From Agapanthus africanus (taxonomy: Eukaryota > Streptophyta > Magnoliopsida > Asparagales > Amaryllidaceae): a stretch of 64,000 nucleotides of DNA. The position numbers were made by a program, and so were the translations under genes. The number at the start of each line of letters is the position of its first letter. Position 1 is the first letter of the stretch. The notes below the pieces were generated by a model. It had not been told where the DNA came from, made no database searches, and saw only the letters and a list, made by a program, of their open reading frames with translations. The stretch is from NCBI GenBank assembly GCA_030015575.1, contig JASDDO010000006.1, positions 103,842,045-103,906,044 on the forward strand. Reading direction: 5' to 3'. Below, one piece after another: positions 61,221 through 64,000 of this stretch.

Positions 61221-64000
61221 GCTAGGTTGACCTTGGTTCGAGTCTAAGTTTGACTATGTGGAGCCTAGGGCGTTGTTTATATACGGAACTTAGGCTTGAC
61301 CTTACGGAACTTAGACTTGGTCGAGGGGGTACTAAACCCGAACTTTCGTCGTTTTAGGATGACCCTTGGTTGATGGATTAGGTGACTAAAGTAGAGTGAC
61401 GTACCATTGGTATGTTCCGCGGCATACTTACGACACGCCACTCCGCTTAAGGAACCTTAGGATGTGCATATTTCTTGAGATCAGTGATTCTTTTCATATC
61501 CAGGATTATTCATCCATTTGAGATCCCCGATTCTATTAGTTTCATGATCATACCTTCATTGATGCTGTTCCTCCCTATGATCATGTATCCACTCTGGATC
61601 TGTTGTTTCCTTTCTTCCCACTGATGTGCTCTCTTTGATACTCGATTGAGATTCCTGTCATCATGGTTGAGCGCAGTTGGGCTGCTGCTAGGGTTACGGC
61701 CGGTGTGAGCTCGTTTGGTACGGGGGCCGACCGTTGTGTTTTCTGGTGACATGGGAATGTCTCGAGTTAGTGTTGGTGATTGTGACCTCTAGTGGAGGCG
61801 AGTGCTTGGTTTTGCACCGGATGATCGGGCTATTGTTAGAGCTGCCAGTTGAGAGAGGACTGTTGATGTACAGCGTACCTCAGAGGTTGTGATGTCGCCT
61901 ACCGTGCAGACAGATGGACCAGCTGTTGCTGAGATTGACAGGATGTTGCTTTCGGAGCTTACGAGCTGAGATTGCCGGAGCTGTTAGGCAGATGAGACAG
62001 ATGATAGCTAGTCTACCGGTTTGAGAGACGAAGGTGATCCGTCCGATTTTGCGCCAGAGCGGGCCCAGTTGAGTTGAAGATTTCCAGTATGGAGAATCTT
62101 ACTCAGATCGAGAGCAGACCGACGCAGAGATGACCGCTTATGTGTTGCCTTTCATGGAGGATTAAGACGCTGTTCGGCGTACAGGCGTATGAGCCAGTTG
62201 TTGCTGCGAATGATGAGATATCGCCCAGGTGATTGGAGCTACTGCAGCATGAGCATGTTCTTAGAGAGATGGTAGCGAGTCGCTAGTCACCGAGGATGAA
62301 TGACTAGGACGTGTGATGAGTTTGCGTACCCCGATGCGAGGGCACTAGATAGATTGTTTCCAGCTAGAGACGACTTCACGCAGGTTCGTTGAGAGTCGAT
62401 AGCGACGATCGAAGGTCAGGAACCCATTTTCCAAGTTTAAAGTATACGGAAAGACATGCAGGTGATTCTATGGACCCTCTAGAAGAATGAAACCCTAACT
62501 CGACTTAATGACCGTGTGACAGCCTTTGAACCTTAGGGTTTACGGCGGTTCCGCGGCGCCATTAGTGAGGCTTGGGTTTGCCCTTCTACGGCTGGACCAC
62601 CGACGCTGTGGCATGTACTCGATACTATTAAACTGTACCCGAGATGTGAGCTCTTGGGGGATTATGAGGATCTGACGAGTCGATCGGATGGTTCGACATC
62701 TTTCGGATATCGTGATAGGACACTGCTTGGGAGACTCCAGATACGAGGATAGCCGTCGGAGCGCAGTTCGTGTAGCCACGATGAGACGAGTCCGGATTAG
62801 TCGACATTTGAGCAGAGTGAAGAAAAGAGTTCGCACGAGGTTTCGATGGGATGACATCCCACTCCGCTGACATCAGAGATGTGATACGCACCCAGAGGCG
62901 TGGTATATGGATATATCTTCCAGAAAGAAGCGCGATAAGTATGCAGCCGTTCCGGATTAAGCTTTAGCTTCAGCATTGGATGACGACTTCCGGGCAATTC
63001 GGCAGGATTGAGAATTGAGAAAGAAACCTCGACAGGACTTTTCCGGAATACGACACGAGAAGACCTAGACCCAGGAGTGGTCATGATTGCGCACACCTAG
63101 CAGGCCAGAGTTCGGCATTGTCGACAAAGTAGTTGACCAGGATCGGATAAAGGAACTTACCCAGATGCGTTGCGAATTGAGCAAGGACAGTCGAGAGATG
63201 AGTATTCCTCCGATGGTTGAGACGTGTTCCCGAGGATCTGTTCGACCAGACAGCTTCTACAGAATGATGAAGCTACAGAGTACACGATTTCGAGTCCGTG
63301 CGAGAGACTTCAGATTGACCGGTTTCCGAGAAATGTTGTGCTGAGGACACAGATGCCCTTTGAGCGAGAAGAGGTAGTACAAGAGAGCCAGCATCTGTAC
63401 AGATCGGCATAGGCATGATTGGAAGAGACCTTGAGCTGGATTCCTTCCAGGACATTGCTGCAATGATGTTTACACCCAGGATCAGATGTGTGACGTGCAT
63501 TCAGAGAGTCAGAGGCCGACGCCAGTGATATGCTGCCTTACGAGTGGTCGTGAGGTTTGACCGAGAGGTGACCAGAGAAGTACCAGAACGGAATCGTCCC
63601 CGTTAGCACACCTGACAGGGCCGATGAGCCGATTGACCGCGAGATAGGAAATCCGCAAAGAAGATAAGGACCCAGAGTCAGAGGACGCCAGACCGTGAGC
63701 AAGAGGCAAGTAGATATCCTGCGCTGCTAGCAGTGGATGCACCGACTCCTTCTCGACCTTGAAGGATGAATTTACCGACGACGGTACTTATGATTTGTGA
63801 TTTTGTGATTCGATTATCACGTATCCGTCGTTATTGGATTTCGGTATTTTGGGCGTTCTGTTTGCATGATTTAGTTTTGATGATTGAGTTTCCTGATATT
63901 TGTTTCATGCACCCACTGGATATTTATATATTTCACGCATAGTTATTACATTGAGATATTGATTGAGATTTCATGCCTATCGTATTCAGTGATTTGATTT
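61221..64000 (+). other. Interior of the gypsy-type element, unrecognised
   Basis: About 2.8 kb with only short reading frames on both strands. None shows a motif I can name. A stretch at about 62460-62700 resembles the copia-3 leader and includes half of a GC-rich module (ACGGCGGTTCCGCGGCGCC, 62542-62560). The remainder may be worn gag sequence, given its place after the primer site, but I cannot show that. Confidence 0.5.

Larger units (their letters stand above)
57082..64000 (+). mobile_element. Gypsy-type element with 4.1-kb LTR (left part)
   Basis: The LTR runs from TGTAACATTTCG (57082) to GTCGTGACA (61204), and a primer site TGGTATCAGAGC (61209-61220, initiator Met tRNA) follows, so this is a 5' LTR with interior and not a solo LTR. 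The interior to the window end shows no gag or pol I can recognise and looks heavily decayed. The LTR's likeness to the chromovirus LTR at 26459 (end motif, hairpin, 'gttggcaactcac' block) suggests a chromovirus relative. Confidence 0.82.

Noticed and set aside
63087-63463. Host exons near the right edge
   Set aside because: Overlapping short frames on both strands, no splice-consistent pattern or known domain.

Overview
This is nuclear DNA of a flowering plant, from a repeat-rich intergenic or heterochromatic block. I find no host protein gene. Almost every base belongs to LTR retrotransposons inserted into one another. The plant assignment rests on the element types (Ty1/copia with an initiator-Met primer site, an Athila-like Ty3/gypsy element with a tRNA-Asp primer site, a Tekay/Del-like chromovirus with a C-terminal chromodomain) and on a captured piece of DNA matching the start of the plant mitochondrial small-subunit rRNA gene. 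The species cannot be told from this.

Layout. (1) An old copia element, copia-1 (minus strand), is the outermost visible layer. Its 3' LTR is at 1018-2550, its broken coding part at 4956-8526, its leader at 8527-8908 and 19188-20872, and its 5' LTR at 20873-22506. It was hit by long gypsy-type LTRs (1-1017 and 2551-4955), by a young, nearly whole copia of the same family (copia-2, 8909-19187, target duplication AAAAC), and by an Athila-like element starting at 22507. (2) The Athila-like element (LTR, tRNA-Asp PBS, long leader, gag) is cut at 26459 by a chromovirus lying on the minus strand. (3) The chromovirus (visible 26459-48019) is split by two related non-autonomous LTR elements, N-A (31757-38955, target duplication AAAGA) and N-B (40553-47925, target duplication GCGTC), and by copia-3, which enters at 48020. 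(4) The 5' LTR of copia-3 holds a solo LTR of 4.6 kb (50054-54648, target duplication GGAGG). Its leader is cut at 57082 by another element with a 4.1-kb LTR, whose interior runs off the window.

Points of most interest. A GC-rich hairpin module built on CCGCGGAACCGCGG and its reverse complement recurs in LTRs or leaders of copia, Athila-like and non-autonomous elements, families that should share no non-coding sequence. The leader of copia-2 contains about 520 bp absent from its sister copia-1, including 69 bp matching the 5' end of plant mitochondrial rrn18. N-A and N-B encode a long Pro/Ser-rich then acidic protein with no recognisable gag or pol; their primer site, LTR end and (in N-B) leader match the Athila-like element, which suggests they are mobilised by it. 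The long gypsy-type LTRs keep a hairpin whose stem sequence differs between subfamilies while the pairing is retained.

All similarity statements come from reading the sequence by eye. LTR divergences and ages are approximate.
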